Shown here one piece after another: positions 11,552 to 23,908 of a stretch of 64,000 nt of DNA. The first letter of the stretch is position 1, and every line of letters starts with the position of its first letter. This DNA is from Aquanectria penicillioides (Eukaryota > Ascomycota > Sordariomycetes > Hypocreales > Nectriaceae). The notes beneath the pieces were generated by a model. That model ran no database searches. It had not been told where the DNA came from and saw only the letters and a program-made list of their open reading frames with translations. The stretch is taken from NCBI GenBank assembly GCA_003415625.1, contig PYIU01000006.1, positions 1,674,001 to 1,738,000 of the forward strand, written 5' to 3'. The translations under genes and the position numbers were made by a program.

Positions 11552-14259
11552 CGTTGTGGAGGTGTCGATTGCGGAACAGGTGAAGAGGGTATATATATGA
11601 GTGGCAGACGGCGGGAATGGCTCAGTGGAGCATTGAGGTCGAGCTGCGGGACAGGATACACGTCAAGGTGTCGTTTAGGGGAAAGGGCGTGCGCAGGCGT
11701 CGATGATCTGGCAGTAGTGGCAGTTCGTAGTTGTGATTGACAGACGGGGGCGGTCCTGTAGGGGGATGCAGCAGGATAGGAAGCCGTCGAGTGAGTGGGC
11801 GGCAAGGGACGCCGAGCGCAGAAGCGGAAGTGGAAGCGAAAGTAGAAGTGCCCAGGAAGGGGGTTTGTGGAGGGGAGTGGAGGGAGCGTGAAGGGGCCAG
11901 TCAGAACATGCTGGCCAGCAGCCGGTCGACGTCTTTTGGGGGCGTTTCGTCGTTGCCGTCGGTCTGTCTTGTGGTTGTTTGTTGTCTGGTGTGCGGTGGT
12001 CTGCGATGCGATGCGATGCCACGACGCGATGGTGGAGACGACGGGATGCAGGATGCAAAAAAACGGTGGGCAAGGACGAGAGACGGGTACAGTAGCGCAA
12101 GGTGAGGGAGTGCGGAAACGGCAAGTGCAAGGTACTTGACGGTACCTAAGAAGCAAGGAAGGCAGAGGAAGGTGAGGCAGGTACGCCGTTCAGGGCGGGC
12201 AATGACGATCGATCAGAGATAGGTAGGTAGGTAGGTAGGTAGGTAGGGAGGGAGGGAGGCAGGTTGGTAGTGGTGTGCGCTTGCCCTTTTTCGTGTAGGC
12301 CAGGTAATTTTGAAAACCGACCAGGGGAAACAAGAAGTGGTTGTCTCCAGTCTCCAGTCTCCAGGTCGTTGTGGTCTGTTGCGGTCGAGTACGGTCGAGT
12401 GGTGGTCGAGGCCGAGGAAGGACACGGGGGGTGGGTCCTTTCCGGGGTTGTTTGGCGGCGGCGGCAGGTGAGACACAAAACGACGACAGAAGCAGCAGCG
12501 GAGAGTTTTGTAGAGACAAAATATGGGGGGGGTGTGAAGGGGAAACAGGAGCAAAGCGCGGGGGCATCAGATTGGCTAACACCATTCACTTTGCTTTGCT
12601 GTCTCCTTTCCGCTGTGGTCTTGCTCTCCGTATCTCCCGCCGCTGATTGACGCTTGACAAAAGAAATAATAATAATAACAGTGCTGAACGGTGAATGGGG
12701 AATAAATGCAAAGAAACGACAAAGTATGCGAGATGCATGAGTGTCGTGGCTTTCATCCAGAGGGTGATGCCCCATCTCTCCCGGCCCCCGCGCCCCCTCG
12801 CTATTGGCCCCGTTCGCCATGCGCCCACCACCACCACGACGCTGGCCTCGACCGCCCAACCTTTCGCAGCCACCTACCCTATAGGTCAGACCAGGCATTG
12901 GAGCTCAATGGGGAAGAGACAAGAGAGCATAAGAAGAAAAAAAAAAGGTACTTTGTGCGACCGTCTCGGTGTGATGTGGCTCAAATCAGTGCTTGCGATT
13001 TTCGGGTTCGATGCCTTGCTTTTCTCTCCCACGATGGCAAAAATGATACTCTCAGCAATCGACTAGCCCGGTTTCTTGACCGTCCTTGATAACAATCCAT
13101 CCCCGCACTCTGGTGTAGACTAATGATGGATATCTGACCGACTCTCCTTCCTAATTACACCGGCCGTCGCTTTGGCGTCCACGACCTGCCGCTTGGACTC
13201 CTCTCCAATTGGCTTATAACCTCCAGTGACAACTCATCCTTCAACCGTCCTGCCTTGTACCTGTTTCTCTTTAAATGGCTACATACATGATGAGAAATCC
13301 TGCAATCTGCTAGTCCCCCCCTCACGCGGGGTTCAATCAATGTTGTTCATTGCCCCCATCTTCTCCTCCACAGACTACATGGATTGATCATGATTGGCAT
13401 CTCGTACTGTCGACCAGCCTTTGTACATTGCCTATCTGCTCTGCCACGGCATCTGACATCCCATGAGGTAACCACCTCCGTGCATACACGCACACGCACG
13501 CGCACACCTTAGACCGCCGACGTGCTGGATTTTGATTTCCCGTCTTGCCATGCACGTCCAGCATCGCCCTGCATGTTCATCCCCCCATACCCCCATACCC
13601 CCATCCCCACGAGCCCGTCAACGCCGTTGGCAGCCGAAGGTCGTCACCCCCATTGAACAACCGTGTCTGGCTAGGCAGTGCCTTTTTCCCCCCCTATCCA
13701 ATCCACCTAATCGCTGCTTTTCGACAGGCATCTTCCTGTTTCCTTCGCCGCTCGGATATGTGTCTTGGGTTTTTGCTTTGTGCCCGTGGCGTTGCAGCGT
13801 GCATCTTTTTTGGCGCCCCCCCTCGTCGTGCCATTGCCAACTCAGTCGTACAGGGTCGTACCCGGGTCTACTGGCCCATCACTTATCGCCTGGAATTTCA
13901 ACTTATTTTCACACTGGGTCACAACGTGGCCGGAGGCAAAGAATGAACGCCTCGGTTCCGAAAACCGTTGCTTGGCAAAATATCAGAATTCATGGATCTG
14001 AACCAAACCCCCGACCCAAAACAACTCGTGTCCGCTTCCCACCTTCAGACGCCAGTGTGTGCCGTGGATACATGAGTCTAGTAACACGTGATAGTGTCGG
14101 GATGTCCACCCGAGTTTCTTTATCTTCCGTTAGGGTTCCGTGTTTGTTGCAGGCTGGATAATAATAAGAAAATTCTCTGTATCCCCGACTATCATCCCGT
14201 CAGGCTGAATTCATCCAGTATTGCCTTCTGTTTGACTCCTTCCCAACATGTGTAGCAAC
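11552..14259. other. Gene-poor region
   Basis: About 2.7 kb upstream of the unknown gene (-) and downstream of the PMP3-like gene (-). Dominated by low-complexity GC sequence, a (GGTA)n tract near 12220 and Pro/Thr/Arg-type junk frames. No splice-consistent gene was found. Confidence 0.5.
12220..12259. repeat. (AGGT)n / (AGGG)n microsatellite
   Basis: About seven AGGT tetranucleotides run directly into GGGA repeats. The same tetramer recurs at 15915-15933. Confidence 0.85.
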
Positions 14260-14725
14260 TTAAACTGTCGGGTGGACAATGGTACCATAACCCTGTCCGC
14301 CCGTCTGCACGTTGTCCGAGTACACGCCAGGAGCTGGTCCTGTGGCAAAGCGACCCTCACGGACCTGTTCCCGCCGGTCATAGTAGACATACTCTATGTA
14401 GAAGGCGTGTATATGACCGGGCAAATAGCCCAGAAGCGTCAGACATATGTTGATGAACAAGTCTGGTCACACGTGTCAGCCTGCTCGCTCCGTCCAGCCG
14501 CAACTAGCCACGGAGGATGCCCCTATTGAAGGAGCAAGGGGTAATGTGTCAAACTTACCCATGCCACATCCTGCGACGGCCCAGACTCCGATGGGAGGGA
14601 CTGGAGAAGATCGGTTAGCCAAGGAAATCCATACCCCGCGCCTGAAGGTCGCCGTGATTGGGAGAGAGGAGTGACGTACAGAGGATTGTGATTAGAACGA
14701 GGAAGACTGCTGAGACGACACCCAT
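14260..14725 (-). CDS. pmp3: PMP3/SNA family plasma membrane proteolipid
   Basis: Small three-exon gene: 14725..14680, 14600..14559 and 14462..14260, all GT-AG with matching phases, giving 96 aa. The assembled protein begins MGVVSAVFLVLITILFPPIG, continues through VWAVAGCGMD and LFINICLTLLGYLPGHIHAF, and then has YIEYVYYDRRE. This is the full Pmp3/RCI2 signature with two membrane helices separated by a short loop. A polar tail of about 37 residues ends in YGTIVHPTV, as in the longer fungal paralogues (SNA2/3-like). Pmp3 proteins are small hydrophobic plasma-membrane proteins that limit cation influx and membrane hyperpolarisation under salt stress. It stands alone in an otherwise empty stretch of almost 9 kb. 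Splice sites and family are clear. Confidence 0.93.
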
Positions 14726-17700
14726 TGTGGCGGTTGTTGCGTGGCTACTTTCTGACTCAAGGAGGTGGTATGCGTGGTTGCGTGAGCGCGTATGTTGATC
14801 GATCAGATCAGATGTAAGTGAGCTGTTGTTGCAAGTGCGGGGTGTGTGCTTGAGTGTGTAACGGACCGAGAGAACGTGCACCGTCTTGATGGGGTACCCC
14901 AAGTCGTTTGCAAGAGAGAAAGATGAAGCGTCAGACTCGGAGAGAAGGCTGCCATATAACTTGGGGTTTCTAATAAACGTAAACGCCTCCTCGCCGCGTA
15001 ACGTAACGTGATAACGTTCCAAAGTAGGACCTTGGGCTGGGCGCAGGCAAGGTCGTGACGTGGTAGCAGGTCAATGACGTAGACCAACGAAGATGGCGAC
15101 ACCTGCGAGGGCACGTGAGTGAGCATACCTCCCTCCCTCGGTAGGCACTGTAGGTGCCTCTGCCCACATTTCCCTCTGAAGTCAGCTGAATTCGTACCCA
15201 TTCAGGCACTCAAGCAGGGCGGAATGACAGGTGCCTAGAATGTGTCCTGCAAAGTCAATTCATGGGCACTGAACTTAGCCTGAAGCTTATCATGTCACAG
15301 CCAGATAACCAGGAGTACGTTCCCAAATGGGAACATTACTGCTGGCTAATTGACCACCTTTGCTTTGGTGGTATTTTATTTCATGGAGAAAAAAAAGCTG
15401 GTCCATACTTTGGTTGGAATTGTCACGCTCATAGATGCTGTACACTAGATGCAATCGTACCAAAACCTCAGGCTGCTAGATCTGGGCACCTTGGGTGGAT
15501 ATGCAACCAGGGCCTGCGCCATCCTAGTGCAACTAGGCGACAATGATTCATCCGTAACGGCGTTGTTCTCGTGTTACTAGGCGACCCGTTGACCCCTGAT
15601 ACGCCGAATTCGTAATTCGTGTTTTAGGACGCCTGTCCGCCTTGAGCTTCTATGGGATGAAGACGAATAAACGATATTACCATCATGACTATAAGAAGAA
15701 AAAAAAAACCATGTGAATAAGCGTGTATCCGTATTCCATCCACATTACGACACCTAACTAAAAATAGTCACAGAATGTACAGAATGTACCCAGGGCTAAC
15801 CCGTCCGAGACATAATATATATCCCTGCAGGATGAACGAAAGATGATCAAGGGAGCTGGTCAGCTTTCCTGTCTGTCATGTACCTACCGGTACATACCTA
15901 CCCTGGAGCTACACTAGGTAGGTAGGTAGGTAGCTAACCTAGCTGCGGGCACGGACTCAGTCCTAGAAGCCCAACTGAACACAACTTACGTGGTCAGGAG
16001 CTAAGAAAGAGCCTCAAGTTGTATGGTCTTACACAACTATTCTAGATCTCTCTTTTGGAGGGTTGCACGGATCGCCAAAGCCTGTCACTGAGACCGTTGC
16101 ATTGCACAACCAAGTGCCGGCGAGAGAGAGAAGGAAAGAGGAAATGTACCACTTGGTTCAAGCCGGCATTGGAGCAATAGAGAATGCGAAATTTCCGCAA
16201 ATCCGCAAATGAAAAGATTCGTAGGTTCACACCTGTTTATAGGTATACGCAGGCTTCGAAAGGTGTACCTTCCCCTTTGAGCAGGGATAATAGGACCCAA
16301 GCCGTTGGATGGGATCCATGCCCAGCCTCTGCCCTTCCGCTTCCGCGCCAGCGACGGGAGGGAAACCCCGGGAACATTTCATGAATGGCTTCAGGGGCCC
16401 ATGATGAGAGTCGACCTGGATCTGTGAAAATCAGCTCTCTGGAATTACTCATCGGACGCCTGGTTGAATGCCACCACTGGTAGCATCGAGGCTGAGCCAA
16501 GTGATGAAATTAGAACGGGCTGTGATCCTGATATCGCTTGCAAAATCTCCGGTTGAACGCATCCGAAACCGTGAAATACGTAGCATATTAAATTCGTGTG
16601 TCTTGGTCGGCAGGTTCCTTTGTTGCACAATCTGTCCCGATTTTTGACAAACTCAAAAGAGCCCCAAACCCAAAGACCAGGGCCGTTGTTGGCTCATGTG
16701 TTCTGGAAGCTTGGCCCTTGCTGCTGCCGTGTTGGGGATTCCATCGTGAGTTCAAGCTATGACCCTTGAGCATGGAGGCCCGTCAACGGGTAACCGGGGG
16801 TTTATCATTGCCGTCCGCCCGTCCGCCCGCCCACCATGACAAGGCGCAAGCAAGCAAGCAGCAAGGTGCTAGGTTGAGGAGCGGACGGATGTCTCGGTTG
16901 ATCGAGGAGAGGGGCCATCACTCCTTGTCTGGAATGAGTGAGGATGAAAGGGGTAGAAACCTGGGCCTGCCTCTGGACGAATCTCAAATATCAGATATAT
17001 TGAAAGCTGAGGATGGTTTGAAGATGGTTGTGATGGACTAGAACCGGGGGTTCGGCGACATCATTGTGGACTGATATTTTCGGAGCGAGATGACGCCTGG
17101 CCCAAGTTGGGCAAGTCAAGTCTCTACGTCTCTACGAAGGTGGGCCTCACCTGCAAGGCAAACATTTGACACTTCTGCCCCGTTTGTATCTCGGGGCCGT
17201 TTTTGTGTAAGAATAGGTAGGTATGTGAGTGGGGAGAGACACAATGGCGCCCGGCGGCTTGTTGATGGGGCAGGGCGGTCCCAAAGTTGGGACCAAACCG
17301 TACACGGAGTGTGTTTCTCGCCTCGCACGTGGTTGTGCAAGAAGCGAGAGGGCGTTCTTTTTGGGGCGACTGGTCAATCTAACCAGAGAGATGATGCCGA
17401 CGACGATCCATCGAAACCTGAAGGTTCTACTGGGATAGTGGTCAAGAGATTCCGCAGTTGTTCGCCTCTTGCCTCGTGTCTCGATACCGTTTGATGCCCT
17501 GGCCAGAGCTAGCACAGTGCACTAAACCCATATCATTTACTGTATGGACACTGTCTACGGAGCAGGTTTTTTTCGGGTTCACGGTTCTATCACATCTCTC
17601 TCTGTCCTCGGTCGGTTCGATTGGGACATGGGGATGTAAGGGGGCCATGGGTTTCTCCTCTCGTTCTTGGTCATACTGCACGGCACTGTACTGCGCAGTC

Positions 17701-20435
17701 AAAAGGTCTTCCCCAGGTCCAGGGAGAGGGGTTTCCTCCATTTGGGATGCGTGCGTATGTACTGTCTTCTGCTCTAGTTCGGTCTTATAGTGCCCAGCTC
17801 CAAGGATGCCACAAGTGGGTGTGCGAGTGTGTGGGTGGTGCTGTTTCTTGGGCCGCGCGGGTACGGCGCAAACATACGTGAATGATTGATTGGTCATCTT
17901 GCAAACAACAACATGAATGTACGGGTAAAATAGGTACGCCTGTAGGACGACAGATTGGACCGGATATTGGATCAGTCTCCATCCCATCCCATCGGTATGG
18001 TCCCTGTGTCCTATATCCTTGTGGTGTGGAACCTGTGGAAAGAGGCCGCCCAAATGTCCATCACACAGCAGATAGTCGGATATTGTCGTTGTTGAGACAA
18101 GGCCAGGGAGTGATGTGAACGTATGGTGCTCTACCCGTGTGCATATGCATGCGTTTTGTGCAAGTTCCATGTGCTACGCCGGCGAGGCATCTTGTTCTCT
18201 TGCTCACCCAACAGGCTGCCGACAACGTGTGAGGAGAGCCCAACGGCAGACTCCGACCCCGGGCTTTCGGGTGTTGTCGCTTCTGCTGCGTCGCCTGAAG
18301 CGGTTGCGCCCTCACCGGTGAGTGGTGACTTGTGACGAGCGTGGGCACGATTCGCTCTGTATTCTCTCCGTGTTCACTAGGTATGATACCCTCCACCTGA
18401 ACCAGTCGCCCGTGCACATTTCCAGGCAAGGAGGAGCAAGCGAAAGCGGGGAGCAACATCAGCACCAGCAGCGCCAGCAGCACCAGCAGCACCACCGGCA
18501 AACGGGGGGCGAAATCTCATATTCGCCTCACTTGGCCCTCGTGGTGTTTGTGATTGACGCACATAATGTCTTAGAAGCGAATGTCATTGAAGACGGCGGC
18601 GATTGATTGATCGGTAACTGAAGCACAGTGCAAGGGGCGATGCAAGATGTGAGGTGTCACCCACCAACACTACCACCACCACCTCCTGCTCCTCATCTTC
18701 CACCTCTCCCGCTTACCAGCATCCGTCCATATGTACCTACATATGTATTCGTACTGATGCCCGAAGGTAAGGAGGGAGGCGCCGGCGTGGGGATCAGTCC
18801 TTGTGCGTACCCGCAAAGGAAATCATCGTAGACGGCCAGATACGTAAGTAGGTTGTAGCAATTTTAGGTCTTCACTGGGGACGACCCTGGCGGCGGCCCC
18901 CGCCCAGTCCACTAGGGGATAGCCCGTAGAAGGGGAAGGATCACGTCGCCTCCAGAAGGAAGCATTCAAGGCCAGGGGTGAGGGTACTTGCAGTCGCACT
19001 CATTTCGCCTCAATGTCCAAAGTACCGTCGGCTGGCGCCCCCCTCCACCCACAACCCCCTCCTCCTCAAAAACGATTCATGGTGGGCGTCGCCGCGCGCT
19101 GGAATGCCGCCTCCACATCCGCTGTAAGCCCGGTGCCTACCCGCCTAAAAGAGGATGGAATGGGACGGGTGTTGCAAGGGCTCCGTGGGCTCCATCACAG
19201 CCCCAGTTGGACTCCACCCCACTGAAAGCTCAAGGCAGGGCAGCGCCGTGGCAGCGTGGGTGCGCCTGGGCGGCCCTGGGTGTCGGGTCTGCATCCCTGG
19301 ATCCCACAGATATTCTTACATGGACCCTGGGCGGTTTGCACTGGGCTTGTTCCCCCGCTCCCCGAGGAGCATAGGGCGACTGGGGGACCGCTCCAGCGGG
19401 CTCTGCAGGCCACTGCGGGCTTCTGCAGGCCCTACGCACCCGCCGCGGCCGTGTCCTGTAGCCGCTGTGCGGTGTACTGTATGATTGTTCAACTGCAAGC
19501 GCCAGCCCATCATAACGGCGTGAGGTAGCGCTCGACACGAAAAGTAATCCTCCACAATCAGCCCCGGGAGGCGATACGACAACAGCGTCACCTGTATTCT
19601 CCTCACCTCATTCCTGCTTGCTGGCTCCGATTTTCCTTCCCCTGCTTCGGCCCCGAGATCCCTTTATTCCATCACAGCTTCAAAAGCGGAAACCCTTCGG
19701 CCTTCGGGGCCTTGACCAGCGGTTGACCCCGTCTGTCACCTTTTCTTTTTTTGTTCTTATTTTATTTATTTTTCACCCATCCCCTTTCCCACTTTTCCCC
19801 ACCAAAACTGACGAGGTGGTGTTGGTGTACCTGGGCTAGGCCGGGTAGGTACAAACAGCCCAGTCAAATCAGTCATTCTGTCCAGCCCAGTCCGATTCAG
19901 CCAAAGCCCAGCACTGGACAGCACACAGTATACGCGGCTTAGCAGCCAATGTCAGTGAGAAATCACAGCACCACGGCACCACAGCACACGGCTCTCGTTG
20001 AGCGCAAATCGTTAGAGGCCCCGCGGCACCAAGGGCCGCTGCCGTGCTCCGTTCTTTTTTTCCTTCTGGCTCGTGGCACAGTGCAAACAACCGCCAACCC
20101 TTCCTCGCCCAGTTGTCTCCTGAAGCTTTCCACCGGCCACTGGCCACTTCCGACTCCCGCCCAACTCCAACCACGTCCTCACCTCCCTCCCTCACCTCAC
20201 CTCACCCATCGCATCGCGACTTGGCCGGGCCACGGGCTAGTTGCAGACCTTTTCACTTCTTCCTTACTTACCGAGAAAATCGTCCCGACGACAGACTCAC
20301 GATCCCTTCCTCGTCGCCCTCCCTCGTCGTCGCTACCGTCGTCGTTTCCGCCCAGCCGCGTCTGCGTCCTTCTTCGTTTCCCCTGCGTTCATTCGCCCTC
20401 GGTCCTCGTCCGACCGAACCCTCCGCACCGCAGCC
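14726..20435. other. Large gene-poor region
   Basis: 5.7 kb between the PMP3-like start and the RRM/zinc-finger gene. Holds many short frames, none with a recognisable domain or convincing splice series. Contains GGTA/TACC-type motifs (15880-15940), a CAGCAC trinucleotide-type repeat (about 18456-18500) and long pyrimidine tracts before 20436 that look like the leader of the next gene. Possible non-coding transcripts cannot be excluded. Confidence 0.5.
15881..15940. repeat. TACC/GGTA-rich tract
   Basis: TACCTACCGGTACATACCTACC is followed by a run of GGTA units (15915-15933) and then AGCTAACCTAGC. The two halves are partly complementary and could form a hairpin. One member of a motif that recurs in intergenic DNA across the window. 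Confidence 0.7.
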
Positions 20436-22655
20436 ATGGCTTCGCAACAGCTGCCCCAGCTCAACATCGATCGCTACGTCGTCATCCACGTTGCGACTAC
20501 CTGCGACGAGCATGGCGTCTATGTGACAAAGGACTCGGCCGAGGTCATTGAGCTTGGTTGGATCCTGCTCGATGCCAACTCTCTCGAGGAGGTGAGTTGC
20601 CAAAATCCCACTCCGGACCCAACATGCCCCCCGACCCCGACTCGTATGAACAATCCCGCTGACAATCCTCTCTCTCTTTGCCAGATTACCCACGAGAGCG
20701 TTCTCGTCAAGCCCGTCAACACTCCCATCACTCCCCTGTGCAGTAAGTTTTCCGCGCTACAATCTTGCAATTCTCTCTTCCGCCCGTGGGTCTGGCCAAC
20801 CACGCTTCCATTTGCCGAAATTTCTCTGATGATGCATCCTACGCCCAAAAATTCCGGACTAACTCGTCGACTTCCGTAGCGAGCCTAACCACCTTGACCT
20901 GGGAGCATGTTCGAAACGCTGGTACCTTTAGAGATGCTATCACCCGATTCGACACCTTTGCTACAGAGTACTTGACCTCCAAGAACCTCGACTTCGTCTT
21001 CGTCACCCTCGACGCCTGGGACCTTCGAGTCCAGCTTCCTCGTGAGGCCCGCGACAAGGCCGTTGTCTTACCCCCTTACCTGCAGCACTCTCGCACTTTT
21101 GATCTTCGCACCGAGTACCAGCGATGGCAGCAGCACCACCCTGAGTCGCTCCCCTTCGGCCCCTCCATGCTCTCCAACATCTGTGCCGCCCTCGAGGTCG
21201 AGCCCGTCCAGTCCAGTGCTCCCATCAAGCACAACCTCCCCTTCCATTTGCAGGCCCTTGCCCCCGCCTCACCTCGCCGAGCTATGGAGGAGGCCATTAC
21301 GCTTGCCCGTGTTCTTCGTGGCCTGATCCGCAAGTCGCAGCCTCCCCAGGAGCACCCCGACGTCTTGACTCGACCCATGGATGCCCGAGCTGATGTTAGG
21401 GCCTTCCTTTCTGAGAGGAGTAAGGTTCTTCACATGTCTGGTTTGCCACACGATACCACTCAGTCCGAGCTTGAGAGCTGGTTCACTCAGTTTGGTGGCC
21501 GCCCCATTGCCTTCTGGACCCTGCGCACTCCCGAGCAGCACAAACCCACCGGCACCGGATTTGCCGTTTTCTCTTCCCACGAGGAGGTGAGTGATCACAA
21601 TGCTGTTTCCAGTGGAATTGCCTGCTTGTAATACTACGTTGGACATCAGACCATCCCTAGAGACAAAACGGTCCAGACAATGCTAATTTCAGATTAGGCC
21701 GCCGAAAGCCTCTGCATGAATGGCCGTGCCCTGAACGAGAAGGCCATCGAGGTCTCGCCGTCGTCCAGCCGCGTGCTCGATCGTGCCCAGGACATCCTGA
21801 CCCCTTTCCCCCGAGCAAGAACCGACCACGACCTGGTGACTGGACTTGCCCCTCTTGTGGCTTCTCCAACTTCCAGCGTCGAACTGCTTGCTTCCGATGC
21901 TCTTTCCCAGCTGTTGGTGCTGGTCCCGCGAACGAAATGAGTGGCAACAACTATGGTGGTGGCTATGGTAACTATGGCCCTCCTGCTATGATGCCGCCAC
22001 CGCCTCATGGTGGCCACCACGGCCCTATGGGCCACGGTGGACGTATGGGTGGCAGCGGCGTTGTGCCTTTCCGTGCTGGCGATTGGAAGTGTGGCAACGA
22101 GGTTTGTGGCTACCACAACTTTGCCAAGAATGTCTGCTGTCTCCGATGCGGTGCCAGTCGTGCCGGAGCTGCAGTTGTTGCTGACTCTGGATACCCCTCC
22201 CCCATGGACAACTCTTCTCAGTACAGCATGAGCCAGGGTTCCATGGCTGGAACTCCCGGCCCCGGTCCCTTCTCCTCTACGAGCTCTTTCGGATCCGGCG
22301 GTTACAACCAGCACTTTGGTGGCCCCCCTAGCCATTACCTCCCCTCAGGCCTCGGTGGAGGCGCAGCAGCTTACCCCAGCTCCCTGAACACCCACGGCGG
22401 TTTCGGATCGGCCCCTGGATCCCACTCTGCGGGCCCTTCGACAGCAGGGCTGCTGAGGCTGCCTTCCAGTCGGCCAGCAACGGCCCGGCTTCCGCTGGAC
22501 CCTCCAACAACTTCTACAACAGCAACGCCAACAACGCCAACAACGAGAACGACCCCTTTGCCTTCCTTTCTAGTGGAATCGGAGGCCTCTCGGTGAGCGG
22601 TGGTGATGCTCGACAGAATGGCGGCTCTGCTCCTCCCAGCAAGTCGCCCGCCTAA
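20436..22655 (+). CDS. ERI-1-like pseudo-exonuclease fused to RRM and two RanBP2-type zinc fingers
   Basis: Exons 20436..20591, 20685..20742, 20880..21586 and 21698..22655; frame-corrected length 626 aa. Residues 12-235 have the ERI-1/3'hExo DEDDh exonuclease outline (VIELGWILLDANSLEE, then FVTLDAWDLRVQLP, then ARVLRGLI). The first catalytic motif reads VVIHVATTC instead of a D-x-E-x-T, with His18 and Ala20 at the acidic positions, and the last motif lacks the usual His and Asp, so the domain is probably catalytically dead. An RRM spans about 252-335 (RNP2-like VLHMSGLP, RNP1-like GTGFAVFS). Two RanBP2 fingers follow near 352-380 (GDWTCPSCGFSNF...CFRC) and 433-462 (GDWKCGNEVCGYHNF...CLRC), then a Gly/Ser/Asn-rich tail. 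It is likely an RNA-binding adaptor. The frame breaks twice, at C runs 21808-21812 and 22434-22436; one added C at each restores the first finger and the tail. Confidence 0.85.
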
Positions 22656-23387
22656 GCATCGACGCAGCATTTTGCTGCAGCCAGGGCGCTGTCTACATGG
22701 TCTCCCTAGGTCGACATCATCAGCCCAAGGGCGAGGAAAACGAATTCGTGTCACTTTTTTGTTGCGCAAGACGACTTTGGAATGATGAACATAGAGCATT
22801 TGACCTTGGCAAATACCTTCTGGACTTGGTTGTGCTCTTTGAGGAAAGGCAGGCGGTGTGTATTGGTTTTGGAAGACCAGGATCGGAGTGTCGGACACTA
22901 TTTCAGGTGGGACTTGTTAAAATTTTTCGAAGGCTGGAAGACAAAAGTGACTACCTTGCCAATGCCAGGACTGCTCTTTGGGAGGGTGGATGAGTCTATC
23001 GGTTCTTGGTACGGGAGGGTGGCTTTGCTGTGCCACTTTCTTGTTGGCAGGCTGGGCTCATGGTCCTCTTTCTGTTTCTCTCTTTCATCTTTCGGCCACA
23101 GGATCATGAGAACCCATGTCGGGTTCAATGGGATGGGGGCTGTTTTGCTGGAAAACTGGTTACCGGGGGTCGGGTGCATAGCGAAGGGGAGTGTAAGGGT
23201 ATATCTTGGCCTTTGTGTGTGACTCAAATATCCAGTTTTGCCGGTGTCAATTTGCTAACCCGGACAAACTGTTTTTTTCTGTCTTGTCATTCTCCCCATC
23301 TTCCCTGGTCATATCATCTCACAAACCCTCATTATATCTCTCATGTTATTTCTTGCTTTGTTTTTCTTTTTCCTATTCTCTCCTCAT

Positions 23388-23408
23388 AACACACACACAC
23401 ACACACAC
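23388..23408. repeat. (AC)n microsatellite
   Basis: About ten AC dinucleotides, then imperfect CACACA extensions to about 23450. Confidence 0.9.
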
Positions 23409-23877
23409 GCACACATCCACCACGCATCACACACTCACACACAAACACCTTTCTACACATATATCGCAACTGTGTCTTTTATTCGTTTTTGCTCTTTGCT
23501 TGTTTTTCTCATTTCCTCTTTTTGGGATGCGCGGGAGCTGGGGAGCTGGTGGCAGGAACCAAACGGGGGAAATACCGGGGATTGGCGGACGGAGGAGTCG
23601 GGGAGTGCAAAGGGAAAACAAAATCTCTCTCAAACAAAGGCTGGCTTATATCTTGTTTGCTCTGCTTGCTGGTGGTTGGGAGGCTTGGTGCTGGTGGTTT
23701 TTACCTGCTCTGTTCCTCCCCCCCTCCTTTTTGTGTCTCTCGTCTTTGACGAGGTCCACATCTTCCCAGCAAAACCAAACGGGGCTTCTTTTTCTTTTCC
23801 TTTATTCTTGTTCAACTATTCTCACTCGTGTGTCATTTGGAGGAGAAGATTTGTGAGACAACTTGTCGGAATGTGAC

Positions 23878-23904
<27 letters not shown>
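23878..23904. repeat. (GA)n microsatellite
   Basis: About thirteen GA dinucleotides followed by a GAAA-rich imperfect tail. Confidence 0.9.

Positions 23905-23908
<4 letters not shown>

Noticed and set aside
11137..12156. Long minus-strand frame overlapping the N-terminus of the unknown gene
   Set aside because: Shadow of a Pro/Ser-rich coding frame and GC-rich upstream DNA; starts without a clear ATG context and ends within the real gene.
12961..13030. GGGTTCGATGCC resembling a tRNA B box
   Set aside because: The T-arm stem does not pair properly and no acceptor or anticodon stem can be built around it.
18061..18501. Minus-strand frame starting with a Leu/Val-rich signal-peptide-like segment
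   Set aside because: The hydrophobic start comes from translating a CAGCAC repeat and has no ATG; the rest has no protein character.
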